Of a stretch of DNA of 64,000 nucleotides, positions 30,594 through 41,244 are shown one piece after another; positions within the stretch are counted from its first letter, which is position 1, and each line of letters starts with the position of its first letter. Below the pieces are notes generated by a model, which was not told the DNA's origin, made no database searches, and worked only from the letters and a program-made list of their open reading frames with translations. The stretch comes from Alphaproteobacteria bacterium (GTDB taxonomy: Bacteria > Pseudomonadota > Alphaproteobacteria > UBA828): positions 1 through 64,000 of the forward strand of contig JAJEEP010000007.1 of assembly GCA_022820945.1 (NCBI GenBank). Reading direction: 5' to 3'. The translations under genes and the position numbers were made by a program.

Positions 30594-31316
30594 ATGAAGT
30601 TTGGAATCCCATCTTGGTGGATGGCGGCTTCCGGCGCATTACTTGTCGGCTTGTCAGCGGCACTCGACCCAGTGATACTTTGGCACATTAACGAAGAAAT
30701 TCAAGTGACAACTGACGAAATAGAGGAACTGGAGTCTAATAGACAGCTCTATATGGACGAGAAAGAACGAATGGATGAAAGGGTAGTAAGAGCCACACAA
30801 CTCTTGACTACGGCTTACCAACAGGACGATACGCTAAAGCAATTGGCTCTCACAAGAGCCTCAGAGGATGCTGCAGCTGTGATCTTTGGCTCCCTTGGGA
30901 TCTTCAATTTGATTGGTAACAATCCTGTGGATCTAGAATCATGTTACTTGAACACTCCAGACACAGAAGAGCTATCTGCATTATTACAGGCGGTAGGAGT
31001 TGATGAATACTCTTGTTTTGAATGGTATGCTGCTCTCCAAGCTGGAGATGCAGATGCATTTGCCGCTGTGGCCAAATTCCGGAATGGTTTGATTGGCGTG
31101 ATGAGCGCAGGCATCGGGCAATTAAACGAGAGAATACTGCAGAAGAAGAGCAATATAGCTGAATTGCGAAGTAGCAGGAACATTTGGCAGGGTGTGGAGA
31201 TTTTCGTTGCATTGCTAGGGCTTCTAATGCTGGTGCTGAAGGACGTGCCCATTTGGAAGCGCAAGAATCCTCCACAAACTAAAGGAGGTGAAACGGGACA
31301 AGGGGAGAACGGGTAA
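30594..31316 (+). CDS. AT-rich orphan membrane-anchored coiled-coil protein, unknown function
   Basis: I do not recognise this 240-aa protein. It has an N-terminal membrane segment (about WWMAASGALLVGLSAALDPV), a long charged coiled coil (EEIQVTTDEIEELESNRQLY onward), a cysteine-containing middle and a C-terminal membrane segment (VEIFVALLGLLMLVLKDVP) with a basic tail. It is AT-rich: bases 30661-30720 have 25 G+C in 60. It is alone on its strand between two ABC binding-protein genes, in an island of about 1.2 kb that looks foreign. The start ATG 30594 is chosen for the membrane segment; the ribosome site is weak. Confidence 0.7.
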   Translation: MKFGIPSWWMAASGALLVGLSAALDPVILWHINEEIQVTTDEIEELESNRQLYMDEKERMDERVVRATQLLTTAYQQDDTLKQLALTRASEDAAAVIFGSLGIFNLIGNNPVDLESCYLNTPDTEELSALLQAVGVDEYSCFEWYAALQAGDADAFAAVAKFRNGLIGVMSAGIGQLNERILQKKSNIAELRSSRNIWQGVEIFVALLGLLMLVLKDVPIWKRKNPPQTKGGETGQGENG

Positions 31317-31703
31317 GCTTATCGGGATGTTGGCGAAATGTTGCGGATTGAGAAACGCAAGCGGAATGTGGAGGAATAATCCCGAGGTTGTCGCCGCGAC
31401 CGTCAAGGAACCGCGGTGCGGACGGCCTACTTTATCTTGGCCGATCCATAGTACAATGTGCGGCAAGACATGATCGGCCTTCGGCGATATCAGACTGCCG
31501 GTGAAGAAGAAATCTATTCTATAGGCTTGATGACCTAATCGTTGAAAGTGTAGGGACTTGTCTTCGGTGGCATATGGAGAATCTTTGGGAACTGCACCAG
31601 AAAGAGGCTGCAGCATAAACCTTCTACCCAAGGATGTCGTCCAAGCCACGCTGGACGGGTAGAATTCGCTACCACTATAGGTGGTCTGAGGCCGAATTTA
31701 ACG
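31317..31703. other. AT-rich gene-free remainder of the second island
   Basis: These 387 bp keep the low-GC character of the preceding gene up to the TAG of the YejA-like gene. Only short open frames occur, none with a convincing start or composition. A TACAAT-like hexamer near 31450 is too weak to call a promoter. I see no repeat copies at the edges. Confidence 0.5.
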
Positions 31704-33538
31704 CTATTGGTCGAGCGTGGCGGCCTTGCCCGGCTCCTCCCACCACGCATCGAGAACGGTGCCATAGACCGGTATCGCTTCGGGCCGGCCGAACTTGCTC
31801 CAATAGGCGTAGCGGTCGTCGTTCAGGTGGTAGAGGGGGACCATGTAGTGCCCCCACAGCAGCACCCGGTCCATGGCGCGAATGGTATCGACGAAGTCCT
31901 CGCGCTCCCGCGCCTGGGTCATGCGGGCGACGAGTTCGTCGACGACCGGATCCTTGATTCCCGGATAGTTGCGCGTCCCTTCCTCATCGGCGGCGGCGAC
32001 GCCCCAGTAGAACGCCTGTTCGTTCCCCGGCGAAAGCGACATGCCCCAGCGATAGACGATGACGTCGAAGTCGTAGACGTTGCGCCGGTACTGGTACTGC
32101 GCCGTGTCCACGGTGCGCACTTTCGCCTCGACGCCGAGCCGCTTGAGGTTGCGCGCGTAGGCGAGCCCGATCTTCTCGTTGCCCGGATTCACCAGCAGGA
32201 TCTCGAAGGCGAGGGGCAGGCCGTCCGCGGCGCGCTGCAGAGTCCCGTCCTGCACCTCCCATCCCGCCTTCGCCAGCAGGCGCCTCGCCGCCGCGAGGTT
32301 CTTGCGCAGGCCTCCGTCCACGGCAGGTGCATGGTAGGCGGTATCGAACACCTCGTGCGGGAGGCTATCGCGGTGGGGTTCCAGCAAGGCCAACTCGCCG
32401 CCTTCCGGCAGGCCGCGCGAGCCCAGCTCCGAGTTGTCGAAGATGCTGTTGGTCCGCACGTAGGCGCCCTGCAGCAGCGCCCGGTTGACCCACTCGAAGT
32501 CGAAGCCGAGCGAGAGCGCGTAGCGCACCGCGCGATCCTCGAACATCGGCCGCCGCGTGTTGAAGACCATCGCGAACATGCCGGAGGGCCGCCCGTGGGG
32601 CAGCTGCTCGATGGTAACGCGGCCGTCTTCCACCGCCGGAAAGTCGTACCCGGTCGCCCACCGCGTCGCCGAGCGTTCCAGGCGCAGGTCGTATTCGCCC
32701 GCGCGGAAGGCCTCCATCATCACCTCGTCGTCGCGGTAGTAGTCGTAGCTGATGCGGTCGAAGTTATGCTGCCCGCGGTTGATCGGCAGATCCCGCCCCC
32801 AGTAGTCGGGATCGCGGCGGTAGACGATGCCGCGGCCGGCATCGACGTTCTCGATCGTGTAGGGACCGCTGCCGAGCGGCGGCGTGAGCGTCGTCTCGTC
32901 GAACGTGACCGACGTGTAGTAGGCCTTCGAGACGATCGGCATGAGGCCCAGGATCAGCGGCAGCTCGCGGTCCGGCGTCTCGGTGTCGAAGACGAAGCGC
33001 ACCGAGCGCGCGTCGGGCCGCTCGATCGTCCGCACCTTGTTGTAATAGAGCCGGTGGTTGGGGCGGCCCTGCTCCTTCAGCGTCTCCCACGAGAAGAGCA
33101 CGTCGTCCACGGTGACCGGGCTGCCGTCGTGGAAGCGCGCCTCCGGCCTCAAGGTGAAGGCGATGGACGAGCGGTCGTCGGGCACGTCGATCGATTCGGC
33201 GATCAGCCCGTAGAGGGAAAAAGGCTCGTCCCAGGTGCGCTTGAGCAGGCTCTCGAAGACGTGGTGCCGTCCCTGCGCCACCACGCCCTTGATGATGAAG
33301 GGGTTGAGATTGTCGAAGGTGCCCGTGACGGCGCGGCGAAGCTCGCCGCCCTTGGGCGCGTCCGGGTTGACGTAGTCGAGGTGTTGAATGTCGGGACCGT
33401 ACTTCGGCGCCCCGTGCATGGCGATCCCGTGGGTGGGCGACGCCAGGGACGGCGCGCCCGCCAATGCGAGCGCAACCAGCGCCGCCACAGGCAACAGCCA
33501 CCGGGCCACCGCCCGGAGCCCAGATTCGCCTTCGGCCA

Positions 33539-33539
<1 letters not shown>
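31704..33539 (-). CDS. YejA-like extracellular solute-binding protein
   Basis: The 611-aa product has a signal peptide (ARWLLPVAALVALALAGAPS) and the family 5 peptide-binding layout. HGIAMHGAPKYGPDIQHLDY and NPDAPKGGELRRAVTGTFDN are typical of YejA, the binding protein of a microcin C/peptide importer. The YejBEF partners are not in this window. Its ATG at 33539 shares a base with the stop of the formaldehyde dehydrogenase gene (TGATG), so translation is coupled. The second AT-rich island ends at its TAG. Confidence 0.88.
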
Positions 33540-34648
<1,109 letters not shown>

Positions 34649-34766
34649 CGCCCCCTCCTCATGTCGATTCGGCAGTACGATTTAATGTCTCACCGGGTAT
34701 GGGCACGGGCAAGGGGTCGGCCCGACAGTTTGCATGCCGGCGGGATATACGCCGGAAGTCACGGGC

Positions 34767-36437
34767 TCAGCGCTGCCGGGTCTCCCAGTCGGGGTGGACC
34801 CAGGGCACGTCGTTGGCCGGCGGCAGCGGCTCGCGGCCCAGGATGTGGTCCGATGCCTTCTCGCCCACCATGATGGAAGGCGCGTTGAGGTTGCCGTTGG
34901 TGATGTGCGGGAAGATCGAGCTGTCCGCCACGCGCAGCCCGTCCACCCCGATCACGCGGCAGGCGGGGTCGACCACCGCGCTTGCATCGTCTTCGGCGCC
35001 CATGCGGCAGGTGCCGCAGGGGTGGTAGGCGCTCTCTACGGCGCCCTTCACGAATTCGTCGATATCTTCGTCGCTCTGCACCTTCGCGCCCGGCGCGATT
35101 TCGTCCCCGGTGTAATCGGCAAGCGCGGGCTGGGAGAGGATCTCCCGCGTCAGCCGGATGCAGGCCCGGAAGGTCTGCCAGTCCTCCTCGTGGGACATGT
35201 AGTTGAAGAGGATCGAGGGCGCCGCCGCCGGCTCGGACGACGCGAGCCGCACCCGGCCCCGCGACTTCGAGCGCATCGGCCCCACGTGGGTCTGGAAGCC
35301 GTGGCCCTCGGCGGCTGCCTTGCCGTCGTAGCGCACCGCGAAGGGCAGGAAGTGGTACTGGATGTTCGGGTACTTCACGCCGGCGCGGGAGCGGATGAAG
35401 CCGCAGGATTCGAAGTGATTGCTGGCGCCAAGCCCGTTCCTGAACATGAGCCAGCGCGCGCCGATCACCGCCTTGGAGAACAGGTTCCAGTGGCGATAGA
35501 GCGTGATCGGCTGCCGGCACTTCACTTGCAGGTAGATCTCCAGGTGGTCCTGCAGGTTGGCGCCGACGCCGGGCCGGTCGGCCACGACCTCGATACCGTG
35601 CTCCCGCAGGTGCTCCGCCGGGCCGATGCCGGAGAGCATGAGCAGCTTCGGCGAGTTGATCGAGGAGGCCGCGAGGATGACCTCGGCGTTGGCGCGCGCC
35701 CGGCGGATCGTGCCGCCGGTCTCGTACTCGACGCCGACCGCGCGCTTGCCCTCCATCACCACGCGGCGAACGTGAGCACGCGAGCGGAGCGCCAGGTTGC
35801 GGCGCTGCAGCGCGGGCTTGAGATAGGCGTTGGCGGCTGACCAGCGGCGGCCGCGCCACACGGTCATCTCCATGGCGCCGAACCCTTCCTGGCGCTCGCC
35901 GTTGTAGTCGGCAGTCATCGCGTAGCCGGCCTGCTCGCCCGCCTCGACGAAGCTCCGATAAAGCGGGTTCTCCATCGGCCCGCGGGTGACGTGGAGCGGG
36001 CCGTCGGTTCCACGCCATCCGGCCTGGCCGCCGTGCGCGTGCTCCATGCGCCGGTAGTAGGGCAGCACGTGGCGATAGCCCCAGCCCGCCGCGCCCAGCT
36101 CCTCCCAGGTGTCGAAGTCGCAGGCGTTTCCACGCACGTAGACCATGCCGTTGATGGAAGACGACCCGCCGATCACCTTGCCGCGCGGCGTCGCGAGCCG
36201 CCGCCCGCCGAGGTGCGGTTCGGGTTCGGAGACGAAGCCCCAATCGTAGCGCGGCATGTTCATGGGGTAGGAGAGGGCGGCCGGCATCTGGATCAGCGGG
36301 CCGGCATCGGTCCCGCCGTGCTCCAGCACCAGCACGCTGTTGCGCCCGTCTTCGGAGAGCCGCGCGGCAAGCACGCAGCCGGCGGAGCCGGACCCAACGA
36401 TCACATAGTCGAACTCGTCGTCGAAGCGGACGGTCAT
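34767..36437 (-). CDS. betA: GMC oxidoreductase, choline dehydrogenase-like
   Basis: The 556-aa flavoprotein begins with the FAD-binding [20 protein letters not shown], has the GMC signatures [19 protein letters not shown] and [16 protein letters not shown], and ends with [20 protein letters not shown]. These match BetA, which oxidises choline to betaine aldehyde at the membrane. Its place behind betI and divergent from choXWV supports choline as substrate, although other GMC alcohols cannot be excluded. No betaine-aldehyde dehydrogenase gene (betB) is in this window. Confidence 0.85.
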   Translation of the reverse strand: MTVRFDDEFDYVIVGSGSAGCVLAARLSEDGRNSVLVLEHGGTDAGPLIQMPAALSYPMNMPRYDWGFVSEPEPHLGGRRLATPRGKVIGGSSSINGMVYVRGNACDFDTWEELGAAGWGYRHVLPYYRRMEHAHGGQAGWRGTDGPLHVTRGPMENPLYRSFVEAGEQAGYAMTADYNGERQEGFGAMEMTVWRGRRWSAANAYLKPALQRRNLALRSRAHVRRVVMEGKRAVGVEYETGGTIRRARANAEVILAASSINSPKLLMLSGIGPAEHLREHGIEVVADRPGVGANLQDHLEIYLQVKCRQPITLYRHWNLFSKAVIGARWLMFRNGLGASNHFESCGFIRSRAGVKYPNIQYHFLPFAVRYDGKAAAEGHGFQTHVGPMRSKSRGRVRLASSEPAAAPSILFNYMSHEEDWQTFRACIRLTREILSQPALADYTGDEIAPGAKVQSDEDIDEFVKGAVESAYHPCGTCRMGAEDDASAVVDPACRVIGVDGLRVADSSIFPHITNGNLNAPSIMVGEKASDHILGREPLPPANDVPWVHPDWETRQR

Positions 36438-36487
36438 CTAACTGCAGTTGTCGCGATCACGCGCCCGCCGCCGCTCGATTGCGAGCA

Positions 36488-36573
36488 CCGGGCCGAAGGC
36501 CCGGACGGCGCGACCGCGCCGCGCGCGTAGCGCGGAGCCAAGCGAACGGAGTGAGCGCCCGGCGCCTGAGGGA
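36488..36573. repeat. Dispersed GC-rich repeat, fourth core copy
   Basis: A CCGGGCC-GAA-GGCCCGG hairpin (36488-36504) is followed by AAGCGAACGGAGTG and AGCGCCCGGCGCCTGAGGGA (36540-36573), the same blocks as at 24872-25016. It fills the spacer between betI and betA. Confidence 0.75.
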
Positions 36574-36575
36574 CA

Positions 36576-37157
36576 TCAAAAGGGCTCGAGCTGGCTGTCG
36601 ATGTGCGCCTCCATGATCGCCATCGCGCTCTCGCCGTGGGGCTCCGTGTCACCGAGAACGCGGCGGAGCCACAGCCCGTCGATCATGGCGGCGGTGGATT
36701 CGGCGGCGATTTCCGCCGTTTCCCGCGTCGGCAGCTGCCGGTATTCGTGACGCAGGTTGCTGATCAGCCGGCGTTGGTAGATGAGCAGCAAGCGGCGCAC
36801 CTCGGGCTCCGTAAGGGCCTGCACGTAGAAGGTGAGCCAGGCGGAGATCACCTCGGGCTGGAGCTGCTCGTCGCAGAAGCTGCCGTCCATGATCGCGGAT
36901 AGCCGCTCGCGCGGGGTCTTGGCTTCGCGCAGACGCTCCCTGATGCCGGCGCCGAATTCGATCAGCAGGTGGCGCATGGTGGCGATGATGAGCGCGCCCT
37001 TGGAGCCGAAGTAGTGGTGGACCAGCCCCTGGGAGAGGCCGGCTTCCCGCGCGACGTCGCCGGTGGTCAGGTCGACGAACCCCCGGTCGTGAATGCTCCT
37101 GATCGCGGCCTCGACGAAGGCGCGCCGGCGCACGGTCGCCATTCCGGTCTTTGGCAT
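36576..37157 (-). CDS. betI: TetR-family choline-responsive repressor BetI
   Basis: The 193-aa product has the BetI length and N-terminal helix-turn-helix (RRRAFVEAAIRSIHDRGFVD; VAREAGLSQGLVHHYFGSK) and a C-terminal ligand domain with SAWLTFYVQALTEPEVRRLL and LIDGLWLRR-like MIDGLWLRR. BetI represses choline genes until choline binds. It is divergent from choX, and an inverted repeat in the shared promoter region is the likely operator. betA follows 138 bp downstream on the same strand. Confidence 0.9.
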   Translation of the reverse strand: MPKTGMATVRRRAFVEAAIRSIHDRGFVDLTTGDVAREAGLSQGLVHHYFGSKGALIIATMRHLLIEFGAGIRERLREAKTPRERLSAIMDGSFCDEQLQPEVISAWLTFYVQALTEPEVRRLLLIYQRRLISNLRHEYRQLPTRETAEIAAESTAAMIDGLWLRRVLGDTEPHGESAMAIMEAHIDSQLEPF

Positions 37158-37186
37158 CGGCCACTCCTGTACTCCGGGCCATTATA

Positions 37187-37206
37187 TTGGTTGGTTGACC
37201 AATCAA
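37187..37206. promoter_or_regulatory. Likely BetI operator between betI and choX
   Basis: TTGGTTGGTTGACCAATCAA is an imperfect inverted repeat centred on TTGGT-TG-ACCAA. It lies 30 bp before the betI start and 51 bp before the choX start, in the AT-rich part of the divergent promoter region. BetI sites in other bacteria have a similar TTGATTGG-type dyad. Confidence 0.6.
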
Positions 37207-37256
37207 CAAAAGATTGCGAGAGTCGCCACCACATAGCGAGCGTGAGGGAGGGTTCA

Positions 37257-38207
37257 ATGCATATTCGGATGAAATCCGCAATCGCCGCCGTCGCCATGGG
37301 CGCCGCGGTCATGGCGGGCAATGCCTATGCCGACGACGCTGCCACCTGCAGTGAGGTGGAATTCTCTGATGTCGGCTGGAGCTGCATCACGGCGACCACC
37401 GCCGTGGCCACCACCGTTCTCGAGGGGCTCGGCTATGAGCCGAAGGCGACCGTGCTTTCGGTGCCGGTGACCTTCGCCAGCCTTTCCAACGGCGATATCG
37501 ACGCCTTTCTCGGGCTCTGGCTGCCGACCCAGCAGAGCATGATCGACCCCTACTTCAACGACGGCACCGTCGAGAACGTGGGCGTCAATCTCGAGGGCGC
37601 CAAGTACACCCTCGCCGTGCCCACCTATGTCTTCGACGCCGGGGTCAAGAGCTTCGGCGACATCGCTGCCCATGCCGACAAGTTCGACAGCAAGTTCTAC
37701 GGCATCGAGCCCGGCAACGACGGCAACATGATCATCCAGGGCATGATCGACGACAACGCCTTCGGCCTCGCCGGCTTCGAGGTCGTGGAATCGAGCGAGC
37801 AGGGCATGCTCTCTCAGGTCGAGGCCGCGGTCAGGAGCGACGAGTGGATCGTCTTCCTCGGCTGGGAGCCGCATCCCATGAACCGCCGCTTCGACATGAG
37901 CTATCTCGATGGCGGCGACGACTACTTCGGCGCCAACTTCGGCGGCGCCACGGTCTACACGCTGGCCCACGCCGGCTATACCGAGGCCTGCCCCAACGTC
38001 GGCGCACTGTTGAAGAACATGCGCTTCTCGTTGGCGCTTGAGAACGAGATGATGGGCTATATGCTCGACGACGGGATGGACCCGCAGGCGGCCGCCCGGA
38101 AGCTCGTCGAGATGCACCCCGAGCTGGTCGACGAGTGGCTCGCGGGCGTGACCACGCTAGACGGTCAGGATGGCGCGGCAGCCGTGAAGGCCCATCTCGG
38201 CATGTAG
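37257..38207 (+). CDS. choX: Choline ABC transporter substrate-binding protein
   Basis: The 316-aa product has a signal peptide (MKSAIAAVAMGAAVMAGNAYA) and the OpuAC/ProX-like type II fold. Aromatic residues in VGWSC, LGLWLPTQ, VPTYVFD and FLGWEPHPMN could form the aromatic box that binds the trimethylammonium group, as in ChoX of Sinorhizobium. It is periplasmic and delivers choline to ChoW. ATG 37257 follows GAGGGAGG by about five bases. It is the first gene of choXWV. Confidence 0.9.
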   Translation: MHIRMKSAIAAVAMGAAVMAGNAYADDAATCSEVEFSDVGWSCITATTAVATTVLEGLGYEPKATVLSVPVTFASLSNGDIDAFLGLWLPTQQSMIDPYFNDGTVENVGVNLEGAKYTLAVPTYVFDAGVKSFGDIAAHADKFDSKFYGIEPGNDGNMIIQGMIDDNAFGLAGFEVVESSEQGMLSQVEAAVRSDEWIVFLGWEPHPMNRRFDMSYLDGGDDYFGANFGGATVYTLAHAGYTEACPNVGALLKNMRFSLALENEMMGYMLDDGMDPQAAARKLVEMHPELVDEWLAGVTTLDGQDGAAAVKAHLGM

Positions 38208-38303
38208 CGACCGATTACGCGGGCGGTCCGACGGGCCGAATCTGCGGGCGGTCGGTGCTGAGAGGCGCCGGCCGCCTGTCCCGTCCGGTCGGGGAGGGGC
38301 GTC

Positions 38304-39179
38304 ATGGGCACCGACGATCTCGGAGTCCTTACCGAGAAGATTCCGATCGGCAAGTGGGTCGCCAACGCAATCGAGTTCATCAAGGACAACTTCTTCCACG
38401 AGCTCCGAGCGTTCTCCGGCGGCCTGGACTGGGTGCTGGAGGCCTTCGCCTACTTCCTCGGTCTGATCCCGCCGCTGGCCTTCATCGCCATGGTGGCGGG
38501 CGTGGCGTTCTGGCTGCATCGCAGCATCGTGCTGGTGATCGGCGTCGTCATCGGGCTGCTGCTGATCCTCAACATCGGCTACTGGGACGAGATGCTGTTC
38601 ACGGTGGTGCTGGTCTCGGCGTCCACCATCGTCTGCATCCTGGTGGGCGTGCCCCTGGGCATCGCCGCGGCGCACCGGCCCTGGCTCTACCGGATGCTGC
38701 GGCCGATCCTCGACCTGATGCAGACCATTCCGCCCTTCGTCTACCTGATCCCGACGCTCACCTTCTTCGGACTGGGTCTGGTGCCGGGGCTGATCTCCAC
38801 CGTGATCTTCGCCATCCCGGCACCCGTTCGCCTCACCCACCACGGCATCTCCAGCGCGCCCCGGCCGCTGCTGGAGGCGGGCCGCGCCTTCGGCGCCAGC
38901 GACACGCAGCTCCTGCTCAAGGTCGAGCTTCCTCATGCGATGCCGACGATCATGCAGGGCATCACCCAGTGCATCATGCTCTCGCTCTCGATGGTGGTGA
39001 TCGCAGCCCTGGTGGGGGCCGACGGGCTCGGCGTGCCGGTGGTTCGCGCGCTCACCACGGTCAACGTCGCGCAGGGCTTCGAGGCCGGACTGGCCATCGT
39101 GGTCGTCGCCATCGTGCTCGATCGCATCCTGAAGCAGGTCGAGAGGCGCAAGGGCAAGCGCGGCTCCGCCGAACGCTGA
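38304..39179 (+). CDS. choW: Choline/betaine ABC transporter permease
   Basis: The 291-aa membrane protein has about six to seven hydrophobic segments and the permease EAA-type loop (LEAGRAFGASDTQLLLKVELP) that docks with the ATPase. The N-terminal GKWVANAIEFIKDNFF matches the ProW/OpuAB family. The start follows GGGGAGG. Its TGA overlaps the choV ATG (TGATG), so the two are made together. Confidence 0.92.
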   Translation: MGTDDLGVLTEKIPIGKWVANAIEFIKDNFFHELRAFSGGLDWVLEAFAYFLGLIPPLAFIAMVAGVAFWLHRSIVLVIGVVIGLLLILNIGYWDEMLFTVVLVSASTIVCILVGVPLGIAAAHRPWLYRMLRPILDLMQTIPPFVYLIPTLTFFGLGLVPGLISTVIFAIPAPVRLTHHGISSAPRPLLEAGRAFGASDTQLLLKVELPHAMPTIMQGITQCIMLSLSMVVIAALVGADGLGVPVVRALTTVNVAQGFEAGLAIVVVAIVLDRILKQVERRKGKRGSAER

Positions 39180-40417
39180 TGGCCGTCATCACCTTCGACC
39201 GGGTCGACGTGATCTTTGGCCGGCGGGTCAAGGAGGCGATTGCCCTGCTCGATGCCGGCGCCGACAAGGACCGCATCTTCGAGGAGACCGGCCAGGTGGT
39301 CGGCGTGCAGGACGCCTCGCTCCAGGTGGAGGCCGGCGAGATCTTCGTCCTCATGGGGCTCTCCGGCTCCGGCAAGTCGACCCTGCTCCGCTGCGTCAAC
39401 GGCCTCAACCAGGCCACGCGTGGCCGGGTCCTGATCGACGACGGCGGCACCGAGATCGACGTCACCGACTGCGACCCCAAGCTCATGCGCAGGCTGCGCA
39501 TGGACCGCGTCTCCATGGTCTTCCAGCAGTTTGCGCTGATGCCGTGGCGCACCATCGGCGCCAACGTCGCCTTCGGGCTGGAGGTGCGGGGCGTGCCCAA
39601 GGCCGAGCGCCGAGAGCGGGTGGCGGAGGTGCTGGATCAGGTCGGGCTCGGCTCGTGGCTCGACCACTACCCGCACGAGCTTTCCGGCGGCATGCAGCAG
39701 CGCGTGGGCCTCGCCCGCGCCTTCGCCACCGATGCCGAAATCCTGCTCATGGACGAGCCCTTCTCGGCCCTCGACCCGCTGATCCGCGAGCGCCTGCAGG
39801 ACGAGCTGCTGGCGTTGCAGGAGACGCTGCGCCGCACCATCCTGTTCGTGAGCCACGACCTCGACGAGGCGCTCAAGATCGGCACGCGCATCGCCATCAT
39901 GGAAGGCGGACGGATCATCCAGGTCGGGCCGCCGGAGCAGATCGTCACCGAGCCGGCGGACGAATACGTGCGCCAGTTCGTCGCCAACGTGAACCCGCTC
40001 AACGTCCTGCGCGGCATCACCCTGATGCGCCCGCTGGCCGAGCTCCGCAGCGAGGACGGCGTTCACCTGCTTGACGAGGCATCGGCCATGTTCTGCCGGC
40101 TGGACGCGGACGGGCGCCCCGAGGCGTTCAGCCTCGAAGGCACGCGGGCCGTGCTCGTGCCGTACCGGGACGGCCTCGATCTTGCCTCGCTCGCCAACGG
40201 TACGATCGTCGCCGGCAGCCCCGAGACGACCATGCGCACCGCGCTGGAGGTGCGCCACGAGACCGGGCGGGCGATGCCGCTGATCGACGACGGCGGGCGG
40301 CTGGTCGGTGTGATCGGGGCCAAGGAGCTGCTGGCGGCACTGGTGCACCGGGGCGCGGGCGCCGCGCCGCCCGAGGAGGCGGACGCGCCCGAGGTCGCGC
40401 CGCCGCCCGAACCATGA
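39179..40417 (+). CDS. choV: Choline/betaine ABC transporter ATP-binding protein
   Basis: The 412-aa product has Walker A GLSGSGKST (about residue 61), the Q-loop VFQQFALMPW, the signature LSGGMQQRVGLARA and Walker B ILLMDEPFSALD. The C-terminal 120 residues hold a CBS-like regulatory region (MPLIDDGGRLVGVIGAKELL), as in ProV/OpuAA proteins where it senses ionic strength. The gene overlaps both neighbours by a few bases. Confidence 0.93.
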   Translation: MAVITFDRVDVIFGRRVKEAIALLDAGADKDRIFEETGQVVGVQDASLQVEAGEIFVLMGLSGSGKSTLLRCVNGLNQATRGRVLIDDGGTEIDVTDCDPKLMRRLRMDRVSMVFQQFALMPWRTIGANVAFGLEVRGVPKAERRERVAEVLDQVGLGSWLDHYPHELSGGMQQRVGLARAFATDAEILLMDEPFSALDPLIRERLQDELLALQETLRRTILFVSHDLDEALKIGTRIAIMEGGRIIQVGPPEQIVTEPADEYVRQFVANVNPLNVLRGITLMRPLAELRSEDGVHLLDEASAMFCRLDADGRPEAFSLEGTRAVLVPYRDGLDLASLANGTIVAGSPETTMRTALEVRHETGRAMPLIDDGGRLVGVIGAKELLAALVHRGAGAAPPEEADAPEVAPPPEP

Positions 40418-41241
40418 AGGGGACCGCCATGGCACGCAGGGTCCGTACGCTCACACTCTTCCTGCTCGCGCTCGTCGCAGCCCCGGCGGTGGCCTCGGCG
40501 CACTACGTCGATCTCAACCAGGCGCTGCACAGCAGGAACACGCTCACCGTGGGCATCGCGCTCACCGGCCAGCCCTTCGCCTACAAGAGGGACGGCGTGG
40601 TGCGCGGCTTCGAGGTCGAGATGGCGCAGGCCGTCGCCGCGGCCCACGGGCTCGCGCTGGAGGTCGTCCGCCTGCCACGCGCCAAGCTGGCGGCGGCGCT
40701 GGCCGCAGGCGAGGTGGATACGGCCAACACGCTCGCCATGGACGTGGAGCCGGCGGCCATCAAGACCGTGCCCTACCTGGTGGTCGGCGATCACCTGATG
40801 GTGCTGCGCGGCAACCCGTTCCGCATCCGCGCGGCGGGCGACCTGAGCGGCCGGGTCACCTCGGTCACTTCGGGCTCATCAGGGGAGGAGTTCGCCCACG
40901 CGCTCAACCGGGAGTTCGAGGCCGAGGGCCGCGCGCCCATGCACGTCCACTCCTTCCCCGACGAGCGCTGGACCCACTTCCCCGTCTCCATGGGCCACGC
41001 CCAGGGCTACTTCATCCGGACCGTGAGCGCGGTGGCGGTCGACGCCGACCCTCACGCGCGCAACCGCCTGGTCGATGGCGTGTTCCGCCCGGTGCGCGAG
41101 GTCGGCTTCGCCATCCGCGCGGACAACGACAAGCTGCACCACGCGGTCGAGCACGCGGTCGCCGCCATGGTCGCCACCGGCAAGTACCGCCGCCTGCGGG
41201 AGGCGCACGGCTTGCCACCCGAGCTTTCGCCCTACAGATAG
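40414..41241 (+). CDS. Family 3-like solute-binding protein coupled to choXWV
   Basis: The 275-aa product has a signal peptide (RTLTLFLLALVAAPAVASA) and a small two-lobe binding fold: NTLTVGIALTGQPFAYKRDG, VRGFEVEMAQAVAAAHGLAL and GEVDTANTLAMDVEPA. This resembles amino-acid or quinoprotein-linked binding proteins. Its ATG overlaps the choV stop (ATGA). It has no permease of its own here and might offer a second ligand to ChoWV or act as a sensor. Confidence 0.8.
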   Translation: MKGTAMARRVRTLTLFLLALVAAPAVASAHYVDLNQALHSRNTLTVGIALTGQPFAYKRDGVVRGFEVEMAQAVAAAHGLALEVVRLPRAKLAAALAAGEVDTANTLAMDVEPAAIKTVPYLVVGDHLMVLRGNPFRIRAAGDLSGRVTSVTSGSSGEEFAHALNREFEAEGRAPMHVHSFPDERWTHFPVSMGHAQGYFIRTVSAVAVDADPHARNRLVDGVFRPVREVGFAIRADNDKLHHAVEHAVAAMVATGKYRRLREAHGLPPELSPYR

Positions 41242-41244
41242 GCG

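Noticed and set aside
31288..31473. Small open frame after the second AT-rich gene
   Set aside because: It overlaps the end of that gene, has no ribosome site of quality and no recognisable sequence.
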